A stretch of 12,694 nucleotides of DNA from Candidatus Kerfeldbacteria bacterium CG08_land_8_20_14_0_20_43_14 (GCA_002774575.1 PEXW01000056.1:1-12694); one strand, 5' to 3'. Counted from the first letter of the stretch, positions 8,152 through 12,572 are shown. The notes: generated from the sequence alone by a model not told the origin. Made by a program: numbers and translations.

Positions 8152-9114
8152 TTAAGCCGGTAAAATTTGATTTTTTTCAGCTTGGGATTTGTTAGAATTA
8201 CTGTTTATGTTGTTATTCGCGTTGCTATCCAGATTGCTTGAAGAATTGGAATTATTCCCGGAATTTTCAGGCTTGGCAATCTGAAAAAGCTCTTCCAAGG
8301 AGACAAAGCGATAGCCTTTGGCTTGCAATTCTGAAACGATTCTGGGCGTGGCAGTGGCGGCTAAATCACTGGCCGCGTGCAATAAAATAATCCCGCCGGG
8401 TTTAATGTAAGTATTTATCCGGTTACTGACAGAATCCAAAGTCGCGGAAGAAGAAATATCCAAACCATCCACAGTCCAGGTAAGCGGACAATAGCCAGCT
8501 TGGCGCATAACCTCAACCACCTGTGCGCTGCTTTCCCCAAACGGCAGCCTGGCATAAGGTTTGGAAGAAACATTGGTTATGGTTTTTATCAAATCATCCG
8601 TGGCCTGCAATTGCGCTTGGATTTCCTTATCCGTCAGTGTGGTAAAACGCAAATTGTCATAACTGTGATTATAGATGGGAAAACCAGCCGCGTGAATGCT
8701 CTCAACTGAAGCTTTGCTGGTTTCAATTATTTTGCCGGTTACGAAAAAAGTGGCTGGCACATTCGCGGCCTTAGCCGCTGGAATAGTTTTTTCCAAATCG
8801 CCTGGCAAGGTACCGAGATCATAAGTCAGAGCCACAACTTTTTCCGTGGTGTCAGCCACGCTGATTACCCCATTGCAATCTGCCGTGGTCAGGCTGGCCG
8901 GCTTAAAAGAAACATTACCGACCGAAACATTTAAGTTGGCGATGTCCGAATTATCGTTATTAACCTTTTTGCCGGTTTTCAAATACACAAAAAACAGCGC
9001 AATCACGGCAATTACAGCAATTGCAATGGTTAAGCGGTTCTTATGCGGCCCATGGCCTGAACCACGCCCCAAAGCGCCTCTGGAGCCTGATGAGTAACGA
9101 TAATAGCTTCGCAT
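8152..9114 (-). CDS. Membrane-anchored polysaccharide deacetylase-like (NodB/CE4 fold) protein, metal site degenerate
   Basis: This 320-residue protein has a basic N-terminus, one membrane anchor (about 28-46), a NodB-fold domain (about 90-280) and an Asn/Ser-rich tail (about 283-315). CE4 enzymes remove acetyl groups from peptidoglycan or other polymers using a metal held by Asp-His-His. Motif 1 is ALTYDLG rather than TFDDG, keeping Asp99 but with Leu100 where the metal Asp belongs. Motif 2 is NHSYDNL, keeping His150 but with no second His. Motif 3 (Arg189 in RLPFG), motif 4 (WTVDGLD) and motif 5 (ILLH, His246) look intact. A comparable motif-1 change occurs in the PdaB group of sporulation proteins. 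It may be a binding protein or an enzyme with altered metal use. The start is ATG 9114 without a Shine-Dalgarno sequence. Confidence 0.82.
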   Translation of the reverse strand: MRSYYRYSSGSRGALGRGSGHGPHKNRLTIAIAVIAVIALFFVYLKTGKKVNNDNSDIANLNVSVGNVSFKPASLTTADCNGVISVADTTEKVVALTYDLGTLPGDLEKTIPAAKAANVPATFFVTGKIIETSKASVESIHAAGFPIYNHSYDNLRFTTLTDKEIQAQLQATDDLIKTITNVSSKPYARLPFGESSAQVVEVMRQAGYCPLTWTVDGLDISSSATLDSVSNRINTYIKPGGIILLHAASDLAATATPRIVSELQAKGYRFVSLEELFQIAKPENSGNNSNSSSNLDSNANNNINSNSNKSQAEKNQILPA

Positions 9115-9121
9115 GGCCGCT

Positions 9122-9150
9122 ATTTTACCCCTAAATGCCTAATCAGGCAA
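9122..9150 (-). promoter_or_regulatory. Candidate promoter of the deacetylase-like gene, near-leaderless
   Basis: TTGCCT (9150-9145), a 17-nt spacer and TAAAAT (9127-9122) lie on the minus strand. Seven nucleotides separate the -10 box from ATG 9114, so the RNA would start within 1-2 nt of the start codon. The -35 box begins one nucleotide after the stop of the upstream membrane-protein gene, which uncouples this gene from riboswitch control at least in part. Confidence 0.5.
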
Positions 9151-9693
9151 TTAGCCTAAAACTTGAAATTTTCGCCTTTTTCTCTCCCAGGCCAGAACTA
9201 TTTCAAAAGTCCCAAAAAAGACCGCGGTATAAAATAAATCGCCCAAAACCGTGTTTCTGAAAAAGGGCAGGCCCAGGCTGTAAGACTGCATGAGTCCGGA
9301 AAAATTCCTGGCATAAAAATCTCCCATGTTCACCGCCCAGACTGCCGTGTTGGTTACCAGGAAAAAAATAATCGAGCCGGCCAGTGAACCGCTGATAATC
9401 GTCAAAGTATTTTTATGCTTTTTTACCCACCAGCCGATCAAACCGGACAAAATCATGCAGCCCCAGGTGAAAAAAATTAAATTATGCAGTCCCAAAAAAA
9501 TATCCGAAAACATCATGGCGACCACTGGCACGATAATAGAGGCTTTTTTACTTAAATATACGCCGCTGAACATGGCCACTGCAGCAATTGGAGCAAAATT
9601 CATTGGGTGAGGCAGAAACCTGGCCACTACGGCAAAAGCAATCAGTATGATCGCCACGATATTCTTGGCGGATAGATATTTTTTTATCTGCAT
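9151..9693 (-). CDS. Small polytopic membrane protein, DUF6580/ECF S-component-like, under B12 riboswitch control
   Basis: This 180-residue, very hydrophobic protein has about five or six predicted membrane helices (roughly 10-27, 32-48, 52-69, 72-90, 98-118, 150-170) and a basic C-terminus. The segment PHPMNFAPIAAVAMFSGVYL and the following MMFSDIFLGLHN resemble what I recall of DUF6580 proteins, whose size and topology match substrate-binding S components of ECF vitamin transporters. It lies 4 nt after the DUF4430 lipoprotein gene and shares its cobalamin riboswitch, so a corrinoid uptake role is the simplest inference. It has exactly one cysteine, Cys79, in TWGCMIL. No ECF ATPase or T component is visible in the window. 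Translation is probably coupled to the lipoprotein gene, because no clear Shine-Dalgarno sequence precedes ATG 9693. Confidence 0.7.
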   Translation of the reverse strand: MQIKKYLSAKNIVAIILIAFAVVARFLPHPMNFAPIAAVAMFSGVYLSKKASIIVPVVAMMFSDIFLGLHNLIFFTWGCMILSGLIGWWVKKHKNTLTIISGSLAGSIIFFLVTNTAVWAVNMGDFYARNFSGLMQSYSLGLPFFRNTVLGDLFYTAVFFGTFEIVLAWERKRRKFQVLG

Positions 9694-9697
9694 AAAG

Positions 9698-10096
9698 TTA
9701 ATAAGAAATTAATTTCCACTCAATAGTGTCAGTGGCTTTGGTTTGATAATCGCTGGCGCCGACTGAAGCAGCCTTGCCGTTAACATAAAAACCCCAGTAC
9801 TGTTTGGCCCCGGCTTCCAAACCGTTAATACCCTTTACGAATTCAGCATTGCCAGACTTGGTAGTGGTAATGCCTGTAAATTTTGCCTTTAGCAATTCCA
9901 TGGCGGTTTTGCCGTCTTGCCCTGGATATGAATAAGTCAGCGTTGAATTGGTATTGGCATTGGAATTTATCGCGGCAACATTGGTATTATTGGTATTTTG
10001 GTTTGAATTTGTATTTGAATTTTTTGCGCAGGCGGTCAAAATCAACAAAAACGCGAATAACAAACCGAAAATTTTGACTTTAAAGCTAATTTTCAT
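9698..10096 (-). CDS. DUF4430 (transcobalamin-like C-terminal domain) lipoprotein, putative corrinoid-binding protein
   Basis: The 132-residue product begins with a lipoprotein signal: basic start, hydrophobic core at 9-20 and lipobox LTAC with Cys23. An Asn/Thr-rich linker (about 25-52) follows. Residues 53-132 carry the DUF4430 pattern: YPGQDGKTAMELLK, FVKGINGLEAG, then YWGFYVNGKAASVGASDYQTK and DTIEWKL at the end. DUF4430 is the fold of the C-terminal domain of animal transcobalamin and intrinsic factor. With a cobalamin riboswitch in its leader and a membrane protein 4 nt downstream, the best reading is a surface lipoprotein that captures corrinoids. Direct binding is not shown by sequence. 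ATG 10096 lies 18 nt past the T-run of the riboswitch terminator; no strong Shine-Dalgarno sequence is seen. Confidence 0.82.
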   Translation of the reverse strand: MKISFKVKIFGLLFAFLLILTACAKNSNTNSNQNTNNTNVAAINSNANTNSTLTYSYPGQDGKTAMELLKAKFTGITTTKSGNAEFVKGINGLEAGAKQYWGFYVNGKAASVGASDYQTKATDTIEWKLISY

Positions 10097-10114
10097 AAAA
10101 AATGATTGGTTAAT

Positions 10115-10146
10115 AAAAAAACTTGCGACATCAGGTTAGCCGCAAG
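10115..10146 (-). terminator. Riboswitch-controlled intrinsic terminator
   Basis: On the minus strand CTTGCG (10146-10141) pairs perfectly with CGCAAG (10127-10122). A G-U and a C-G pair extend the stem to 8 bp around a 9-nt loop, and seven T residues follow (10121-10115). It sits between the cobalamin aptamer and the lipoprotein start, as expected for transcription attenuation when B12 is plentiful. Confidence 0.88.
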
Positions 10147-10187
10147 ATAAAAATATCCTATTCGACCTTTCCCGAAGGATTTGTCTT

Positions 10188-10290
10188 TATCCCGCTGAAA
10201 GCGGGAAAGGCGTCGGACTACCCTGAACCAATGTGGTTCAAAGATACCGTGGCGGGACCGTTCTGGATTCTCACCAGATTGCCTGGTTAA
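10188..10290 (-). promoter_or_regulatory. Cobalamin (B12) riboswitch aptamer
   Basis: The minus strand shows the cobalamin core in order: CTGGTGAGAATCCAG forming P4 (GGTGAGAATCC at 10275-10265), the conserved CCCGCCACGGTA at 10256-10245, a TGAACC/GGTTCA hairpin closing ACATT, and a B12 box AGTCCGACGCCTTTCC at 10219-10204. A CCCGC/GCGGG hairpin follows and could supply the loop that kisses L5. The 5' arm is short, so the exact subclass (adenosyl-cobalamin or the compact type) is unsettled. The B12-box half CCTTTCCCG (10210-10202) is perfectly complementary over 9 nt to CGGGAAAGG (10174-10166), offering an alternative ligand-free helix. It controls the lipoprotein and membrane-protein genes downstream. 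Confidence 0.92.
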
Positions 10291-10306
10291 ATTGTTAAGT
10301 AGTAGT

Positions 10307-10335
10307 AAGATAGCATGCCTTGACAAACCCCGCAA
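10307..10335 (-). promoter_or_regulatory. Candidate promoter of the B12 riboswitch transcript
   Basis: TTGCGG (10335-10330), a 17-nt spacer and TATCTT (10312-10307) with a TGC extension lie on the minus strand. The RNA would start near 10300, just upstream of the aptamer. This promoter overlaps the divergent promoter of the 10389 gene. Confidence 0.5.
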
Positions 10336-10347
10336 ATTTACTAAGTT
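10320..10347 (+). promoter_or_regulatory. Candidate promoter of the 191-residue gene
   Basis: A perfect -35 TTGACA (10320-10325) is followed after 16 nt by TAAGTT (10342-10347), a weak -10. It shares DNA with the opposite riboswitch promoter. A leader of about 35 nt contains AAAGGAG, well placed before ATG 10389. Confidence 0.4.
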
Positions 10348-10388
10348 AACTTGAAAATTAACACCAAAATCTTGTAAAAGGAGAAAGA

Positions 10389-10964
10389 ATGGAAACCTTA
10401 AAAACTGCGAAGTGGGCGCCATTCAAGCAACAACACTTAGGGAAAGACATATCAGAAGTTGCCAATCGAGCTGCAGAAATTCTCAATATCCTTTGTCAAC
10501 TCCCAGAGTACGACAGGAAGGATCGAGAGGGCGGCCTACTTGCTCTTGCAGGCGAATATAATCGCTGGCAGACGGCACTGGCAATTGGAGAGGTGCCTGA
10601 TAACGATCCAGATAAATACTGTGGAGTTGCTTTTAAAAAGTGCTATTCACTAAATGAAGCGCTTCACGATGATGAAGTGAACAACCCAGTTATGAGCTCA
10701 TTCTTGCTGCGTAATGAAGAAAGTGGCATATACGGCGGAGGAATTCTCCTGGGTCGCTTCTTGGATGGCTCAAGTATAGAACTCAATGACGAGACCTGTT
10801 ATGGATACCTTGCCTTCTCCGGATTGCCGGAACTAGCCGATGAGGCGCTTGTCCTTGTCCTGGCCATTGATATGAAATGGATCTACGAAAAATTTGCCCA
10901 AGACATCGCCAAGACATCATCAAATCCATACTTTGACGCCTTACTCAAGGCGTCCCGCAAGTAA
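10389..10964 (+). CDS. Unrecognised 191-residue protein, probably cytosolic
   Basis: I do not recognise this family. The product is acidic, without a signal peptide or membrane helix. It reads as helical at the N-terminus (about 20-65) and at the C-terminus (about 155-188), with a Gly-rich middle (GIYGGGILLGRFLDGSSIE at 113-131). It has four cysteines (36, 78, 85, 137); Cys78 and Cys85 sit in CGVAFKKC, too far apart for a classic CxxC. Gene status is well supported: strong AAAGGAG six nt before ATG 10389, an uninterrupted frame, and a 12-bp terminator 15 nt after the stop. It is divergent from the B12 operon and shares its promoter region. That proximity alone does not give it a B12 role. Its strong Shine-Dalgarno sequence contrasts with the weak ones of the neighbours, which could reflect a different origin. 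Confidence 0.8.
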   Translation: METLKTAKWAPFKQQHLGKDISEVANRAAEILNILCQLPEYDRKDREGGLLALAGEYNRWQTALAIGEVPDNDPDKYCGVAFKKCYSLNEALHDDEVNNPVMSSFLLRNEESGIYGGGILLGRFLDGSSIELNDETCYGYLAFSGLPELADEALVLVLAIDMKWIYEKFAQDIAKTSSNPYFDALLKASRK

Positions 10965-10979
10965 ACTAAAATCGCTCAC

Positions 10980-11010
10980 AAAAGCGCTGTCACAGCCGAC
11001 GGCGCTTTTT
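10980..11010 (+). terminator. Intrinsic terminator of the 191-residue gene
   Basis: AAAAGCGCTGTC (10980-10991) pairs with GACGGCGCTTTT (10998-11009), giving a 12-bp stem with one G-U pair and loop ACAGCC. The T-run ends at 11010. Confidence 0.9.
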
Positions 11011-11017
11011 ACTATAC

Positions 11018-11049
11018 AAAAAAGTGGGAAGAGTTGAATCTCTCCCCAC
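11018..11049 (-). terminator. Minus-strand intrinsic terminator
   Basis: Read on the minus strand, GTGGGGAGAG (11049-11040) pairs with CTCTTCCCAC (11033-11024) as 10 bp including one G-U, loop ATTCAA, followed by six T (11023-11018). On the plus strand the same stem has an A-C mismatch and no T-run, so it is specific to minus transcripts arriving from the right. Confidence 0.8.
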
Positions 11050-11082
11050 ACTGCACATAAAAAACGGGAAATTTACCAATCA

Positions 11083-11220
11083 ATGTCATTCTTAAAACGC
11101 GGGCCCATGGATATGACAAGTAGAAAGCACATAAAGAAAATACGGAAAGTCAATCCTGGCGAGGTGGCGATATGTGATTGGCAAAAACTCGATACCGATC
11201 CTAAAACAGTAGCGGACTAA
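11083..11220 (+). CDS. Possible small protein, 45 residues
   Basis: ATG 11083 to TAA 11220 encodes a hydrophilic peptide with a basic half (SRKHIKKIRKVNPGE) and an acidic end (DWQKLDTDPKTVAD). It lies between two plus-strand terminators (ending at 11010 and 11285), so it could be the content of a short transcript. A weak promoter, TTGAAT (11034) with TAAAAA (11058), could serve it. No Shine-Dalgarno sequence precedes the first ATG or the internal ATGs at codons 9 and 11. It may be only the shadow of a regulatory RNA. I recognise no family. Confidence 0.25.
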   Translation: MSFLKRGPMDMTSRKHIKKIRKVNPGEVAICDWQKLDTDPKTVAD

Positions 11221-11303
11221 AATCTGATCCGCAAAAAGAGGAGGGTTATCCCTGCCACGCAACCAAGCGCAAAGTGCGCTTTTTTAAGGATCTTTACTTT
11301 CAT
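11217..11303 (-). CDS. Possible small hydrophobic peptide, 28 residues
   Basis: Minus-strand ATG 11303 to TAG 11217 encodes a basic start (MKVKILKK), a short hydrophobic stretch (FALGCVAGITLLFL) and RIRF. AGAAGG lies 7 nt upstream. A consensus-like promoter (11380-11352) stands about 42 nt further up, and a minus terminator lies at 11049-11018. The size and hydrophobicity resemble type I toxin peptides or small membrane peptides, and a plus-strand transcript would be antisense to it. No family is recognised; the frame is short enough to occur by chance. Confidence 0.3.
   Translation of the reverse strand: MKVKILKKAHFALGCVAGITLLFLRIRF
11265..11285 (+). terminator. Plus-strand intrinsic terminator
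   Basis: AAGCGCA (11265-11271) pairs with TGCGCTT (11275-11281) around loop AAG, with T-run 11280-11285. It ends a plus-strand transcript distinct from that of the 191-residue gene. Confidence 0.75.
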
Positions 11304-11351
11304 CAATATGCCTTCTAAATTTGATGATTTTGCTTTTACACTATCAAAAAA

Positions 11352-11380
11352 ATCCTACCTAACATATAAAATACTGTCAA
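11352..11380 (-). promoter_or_regulatory. Candidate minus-strand promoter in the non-coding stretch
   Basis: Perfect TTGACA (11380-11375), a 17-nt spacer and TAGGAT (11357-11352). The predicted start is near 11345, and transcription would run through the 28-codon ORF to the terminator at 11049-11018, about 330 nt in all. Confidence 0.55.
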
Positions 11381-11430
11381 TTCAAAACAGCTTTTCTTAT
11401 TTCTGTAATTCCGACCCTGTGACCTCCCCC

Positions 11431-11463
11431 TTTCCCCCTCCATTACGAAGGAGGAGGGGGAAA
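11431..11463. repeat. REP-like C/G-rich palindrome
   Basis: TTTCCCCCTCC (11431-11441) and GGAGGGGGAAA (11453-11463) form a perfect 11-bp inverted repeat around an 11-nt loop. A further CCTCCCCCTTT lies immediately to the left. There is no T-run on either strand, so it looks like a dispersed intergenic palindrome rather than a terminator. No second copy is in this window. Confidence 0.6.
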
Positions 11464-11554
11464 TAAAATCCCCGTCGCAAGGAAGGAGGAAGATCAAGCT
11501 TGGCTTGTCTGACGACTGACGAAGCGACTCCGAAAGGGAAAGGGAGGCACGGGA

Positions 11555-11580
11555 AGGGAAAACCGCACAAGGTTTTCCCT
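11555..11580 (-). repeat. Inverted repeat just past the cobO stop
   Basis: AGGGAAAACC (11555-11564) and GGTTTTCCCT (11571-11580) form a perfect 10-bp stem with a 6-nt loop, 8 nt beyond the cobO stop. No T-tract follows on the minus strand, so it may protect the mRNA 3' end or be a poor terminator. Confidence 0.55.
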
Positions 11581-11588
11581 CACGAATT

Positions 11589-12164
11589 CTAATAGTCGAT
11601 CCCCTTCACCGCAAGAAAACCTTTATAAAACGGATGCTTGACCATTTTCATTTCCGTAATCAGATCGCAATACCTGGCAATAGCGGGATACTTTTTATGC
11701 CCGGTCATAACCAAATGGATTTTTTTCATTTTCGGAGATTTGGTTTTTTGCTTTAATAAATCCCCGACTGATTTTTCCGAAAGCAATCCGACTTCCAGAC
11801 AGGAAATTATTTCATCAAGAATTACCACTTGAAATTTGCCAGAAGCTAATAATCTTTTGACCAAGCCAAAAGCTTCCAGGGCGGATTTCTTATGCTCGGC
11901 AAAGAATTTTTTATCGCCCCAAATTCCCACAAAACCTTTTCCATGAATTTCCACTTTTACGCCCAGCCTTTCCAAAGCTAGCCTTTCGCCAGAAGGCCAG
12001 TCTGGACTTTTGAAAAACTGAAAAAATAAAACCTTTAAGCCATACCCAGCAGCTCTGACTGCCAAACCAACCGCAGCAGTGGTTTTGCCTTTGCCTTTGC
12101 CAAAATAGCAGATGTTTAAACCCCGGGGAAAAACTTTTAGTTTAGGAATTTTTTTCGGATTCAT
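11589..12164 (-). CDS. cobO: Corrinoid adenosyltransferase (cob(I)yrinic acid a,c-diamide adenosyltransferase, CobO/BtuR type)
   Basis: The enzyme transfers the 5'-deoxyadenosyl group of ATP to cob(I)alamin, making the coenzyme used by B12-dependent enzymes such as class II ribonucleotide reductase. Its 191 residues match the family. It shows the P-loop GKGKGKTT at 22-29, followed by AAVGLAVRAAGYG, then QFFKS and SGE at 49-60, HGKGF at 74-78, Walker-B-like VVILDEI at 113-119, VMTGH, and the signature tail DLITEMKMVKHPFYKGFLAVKGIDY. The usual TGR reads TGH here. No de novo corrinoid synthesis genes are present, so the job is salvage, consistent with the riboswitch-controlled uptake genes 1.5 kb away. 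ATG 12164 has no Shine-Dalgarno sequence; a TATTAA lies 7 nt upstream, so this could be another leaderless mRNA. Confidence 0.95.
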   Translation of the reverse strand: MNPKKIPKLKVFPRGLNICYFGKGKGKTTAAVGLAVRAAGYGLKVLFFQFFKSPDWPSGERLALERLGVKVEIHGKGFVGIWGDKKFFAEHKKSALEAFGLVKRLLASGKFQVVILDEIISCLEVGLLSEKSVGDLLKQKTKSPKMKKIHLVMTGHKKYPAIARYCDLITEMKMVKHPFYKGFLAVKGIDY

Positions 12165-12214
12165 AGGTATATTAATAAGCTTACTTCAGAAAAAATAAGC
12201 GGGCAAATTGCCTT

Positions 12215-12241
12215 TTGAACGCGTTAAAAATATGATAAAAT
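12215..12241 (+). promoter_or_regulatory. Promoter of small RNA 1
   Basis: TTGAAC (12215-12220), a 15-nt spacer and TGATAAAAT (12233-12241), an extended -10. The predicted +1 is G12248, exactly the first base of the first hairpin. Confidence 0.55.
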
Positions 12242-12247
12242 ATGTTT

Positions 12248-12359
12248 GGAGAGCAGCCGATACTCTCCTTGTCCGCACCTTTAAAAAGCTAGCTTTACTA
12301 ACTGGTAAAGCGAAGCCCTTTATCCGCCTGCCCTCCTCATCTGTGGGCAGGCCTTTTTT
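12248..12359 (+). ncRNA. Structured small RNA 1, about 112 nt, family unknown
   Basis: Three hairpins lie in series: GGAGAG/CTCTCC (12248-12253 with 12263-12268, loop of 9), GCTTTAC/GTAAAGC (12292-12298 with 12305-12311, loop TAACTG) and a terminator. A 12-bp palindrome AAAGCTAGCTTT (12285-12296) overlaps the second hairpin and could form a competing fold. The predicted start coincides with the first stem, and no ORF is present. It lacks the SRP RNA tetraloop region and any tRNA-like part. It lies between divergent cobO and a second RNA. Confidence 0.55.
12326..12359 (+). terminator. Terminator of small RNA 1
   Basis: GCCTGCCC (12326-12333) pairs perfectly with GGGCAGGC (12345-12352), loop of 11 nt, followed by C and six T (12354-12359). 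Confidence 0.88.
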
Positions 12360-12362
12360 ATT

Positions 12363-12393
12363 TTGACATTACTTAAAAACACACTCATACTAT
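12363..12393 (+). promoter_or_regulatory. Promoter of small RNA 2
   Basis: Perfect TTGACA (12363-12368) with CATACT at 17 nt (12386-12391), or TACTAT at 19 nt (12388-12393). The predicted +1 is near 12398, a few bases before the first helix. Confidence 0.55.
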
Positions 12394-12397
12394 AAGC

Positions 12398-12560
12398 AAG
12401 ACTGACGGTTTGTGTTTCTTTAGGTGGTTCTCAAGAAACACTGGGGAAAGACCGTCTGATCCAGATTTCCTTGCTTATTTCTGGAAAACATACGCTGACA
12501 CCATAGACCAAGTTTCCCCGCCCTATCATTCGGCCCTCAAGGAATTGAGGGCCTATTTTT
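12398..12560 (+). ncRNA. Structured small RNA 2, about 160 nt, with predicted pseudoknot; family unknown
   Basis: Helix A: GACGGT (12404-12409) with ACCGTC (12451-12456). Nested helix B: GTGTTTCTT (12412-12420) with AAGAAACAC (12433-12441), 9 bp, loop of 12. Between B and the 3' strand of A lies GGGGAAA (12443-12449), complementary to TTTCCCC (12513-12519), which would make an H-type pseudoknot. Helix D: TCCAGA (12460-12465) with TCTGGA (12480-12485). The terminator closes the RNA. A 67-codon frame starting at TTG 12410 crosses these helices and the terminator, and I treat it as non-coding. I do not see signatures of tmRNA, RNase P RNA or SRP RNA. Confidence 0.6.
12532..12560 (+). terminator. 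Terminator of small RNA 2
   Basis: GGCCCTCAA (12532-12540) pairs perfectly with TTGAGGGCC (12545-12553) around a GGAA tetraloop (GNRA type), followed by TATTTTT. Confidence 0.9.
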
Positions 12561-12572
12561 GCGCAAAAATTT

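Larger units (their letters stand above)
10965..11588. other. Mostly non-coding stretch between the 191-residue gene and cobO
   Basis: No ORF longer than about 45 codons stands out. Reading left to right it holds two opposed terminators (10980-11010 plus, 11018-11049 minus), a 45-codon plus-strand ORF, a plus terminator at 11265-11285, a 28-codon minus-strand ORF with a good promoter, a GGAGG/CCTCC palindrome, a G-rich tract and an inverted repeat beside the cobO stop. The alternation of terminators implies at least one extra short transcript in each direction. Confidence 0.6.

Noticed and set aside
10093..10422. Minus-strand 109-codon frame across the riboswitch
   Set aside because: The sequence is explained by aptamer and terminator structure, and the frame has no protein-like character.
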